In this document: piece by piece, positions 63,928 to 64,000 of the stretch
How the letters are laid out: every line of letters starts with the position of its first letter
Position numbering within the stretch: the first letter of the stretch is position 1
DNA from: Streptomyces sp. Tue 6430
GTDB taxonomy: Bacteria; Actinomycetota; Actinomycetes; Streptomycetales; Streptomycetaceae
Assembly (NCBI GenBank): GCA_021568835.1
Contig: JAKGSH010000002.1
Location: 124,001 to 188,000 of the forward strand
Direction: 5' to 3'
Length of the DNA: 64,000 nucleotides
Position numbers and translations under genes: made by a program
Notes under the pieces: generated by a model
Database searches by the model: none
What the model saw: the letters and a program-made list of their open reading frames with translations, nothing else
What the model was told of the DNA's origin: nothing

Positions 63928-64000
63928 CCCGGCGGGGCGGGCGCGGGTGCGCGGCCCGGCGCGGCTCGCGACGCGATGCCCGCGGCGGTCGCGCCGGGCC

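Overview
The window is very GC-rich, uses GTG starts freely and carries WhiB, several RskA-type anti-sigma factors, mycothiol-enzyme remnants and a complete ram (SapB) cluster, so it comes from a Streptomyces chromosome. Mixed accessory functions and several decayed genes suggest a chromosome arm rather than the core; that placement is inference. There are no rRNA or tRNA genes, insertion sequences or CRISPR arrays that I can see.

Reading caution: about 27 genes carry one to six single-base frame breaks (roughly 49 in all). Nearly all are consistent with one missing base, usually in a short G or C run, and reading continues in the next frame with intact family motifs. I treat these as one gene each and give the whole span; they look like sequencing or assembly errors rather than mutations. 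True remnants are called separately: a CocE/X-Pro peptidase tail (3.0-3.4 kb), an MDR dehydrogenase scrap (18.2 kb), a truncated TauE (45.9 kb), a GH78/mycothiol-enzyme chimera (48.5-49.5 kb) and an internally deleted acyl-CoA dehydrogenase (55.7-56.1 kb).

Layout. 0-3 kb: small proteins, a 68-bp perfect palindrome, an alpha/beta hydrolase, and an ECF sigma/RskA anti-sigma pair. 3.5-12 kb: a mannan-utilisation locus, with an ABC importer (binding protein and two permeases) divergent from a GH2 beta-mannosidase and LacI regulator, and a secreted GH5 beta-mannanase with a cellulose-binding module; A/T-flanked ACCGGT sites lie upstream of all three units. 12-19 kb: small regulator/enzyme pairs (ArsR-VOC, hemerythrin, MerR, VOC, quinone oxidoreductase-MarR, PEP mutase family). 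19.5-31 kb: methyltransferase with an XRE-cupin regulator, a P1B ATPase fused to a hemerythrin domain, and an overlapping operon of a P2-type cation ATPase and two TrkA/RCK proteins. 31-41 kb: an orphan binding protein, then ramR and ramC-ramS-ramA-ramB, the class III lanthipeptide system for the morphogenetic surfactant SapB.

41-46 kb: a reactive-sulfur locus with an MFS exporter divergent from a CstB-like persulfide dioxygenase/rhodanese, a membrane rhodanese and a truncated TauE; three CsoR/CstR-type ATACCCC-GGGTAT operators lie in the divergent promoter, but no csoR-family gene is in the window. 46-56 kb: HEAT protein, CbiZ, lipoprotein, metallo-hydrolase divergent from a CGNR regulator, DUF5701, DinB, UBP zinc finger, TetR-acetyltransferase with two operators, and a B12-binding MerR. 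56-61 kb: WhiB, and a cell-envelope module DUF4397-sortase F-ECF sigma-RskA with a second, convergent ECF sigma on the other side of the anti-sigma gene. 61-64 kb: MarR, a SpoIIE-type phosphatase and an RsbT-like ATPase, which are partner-switching regulators.
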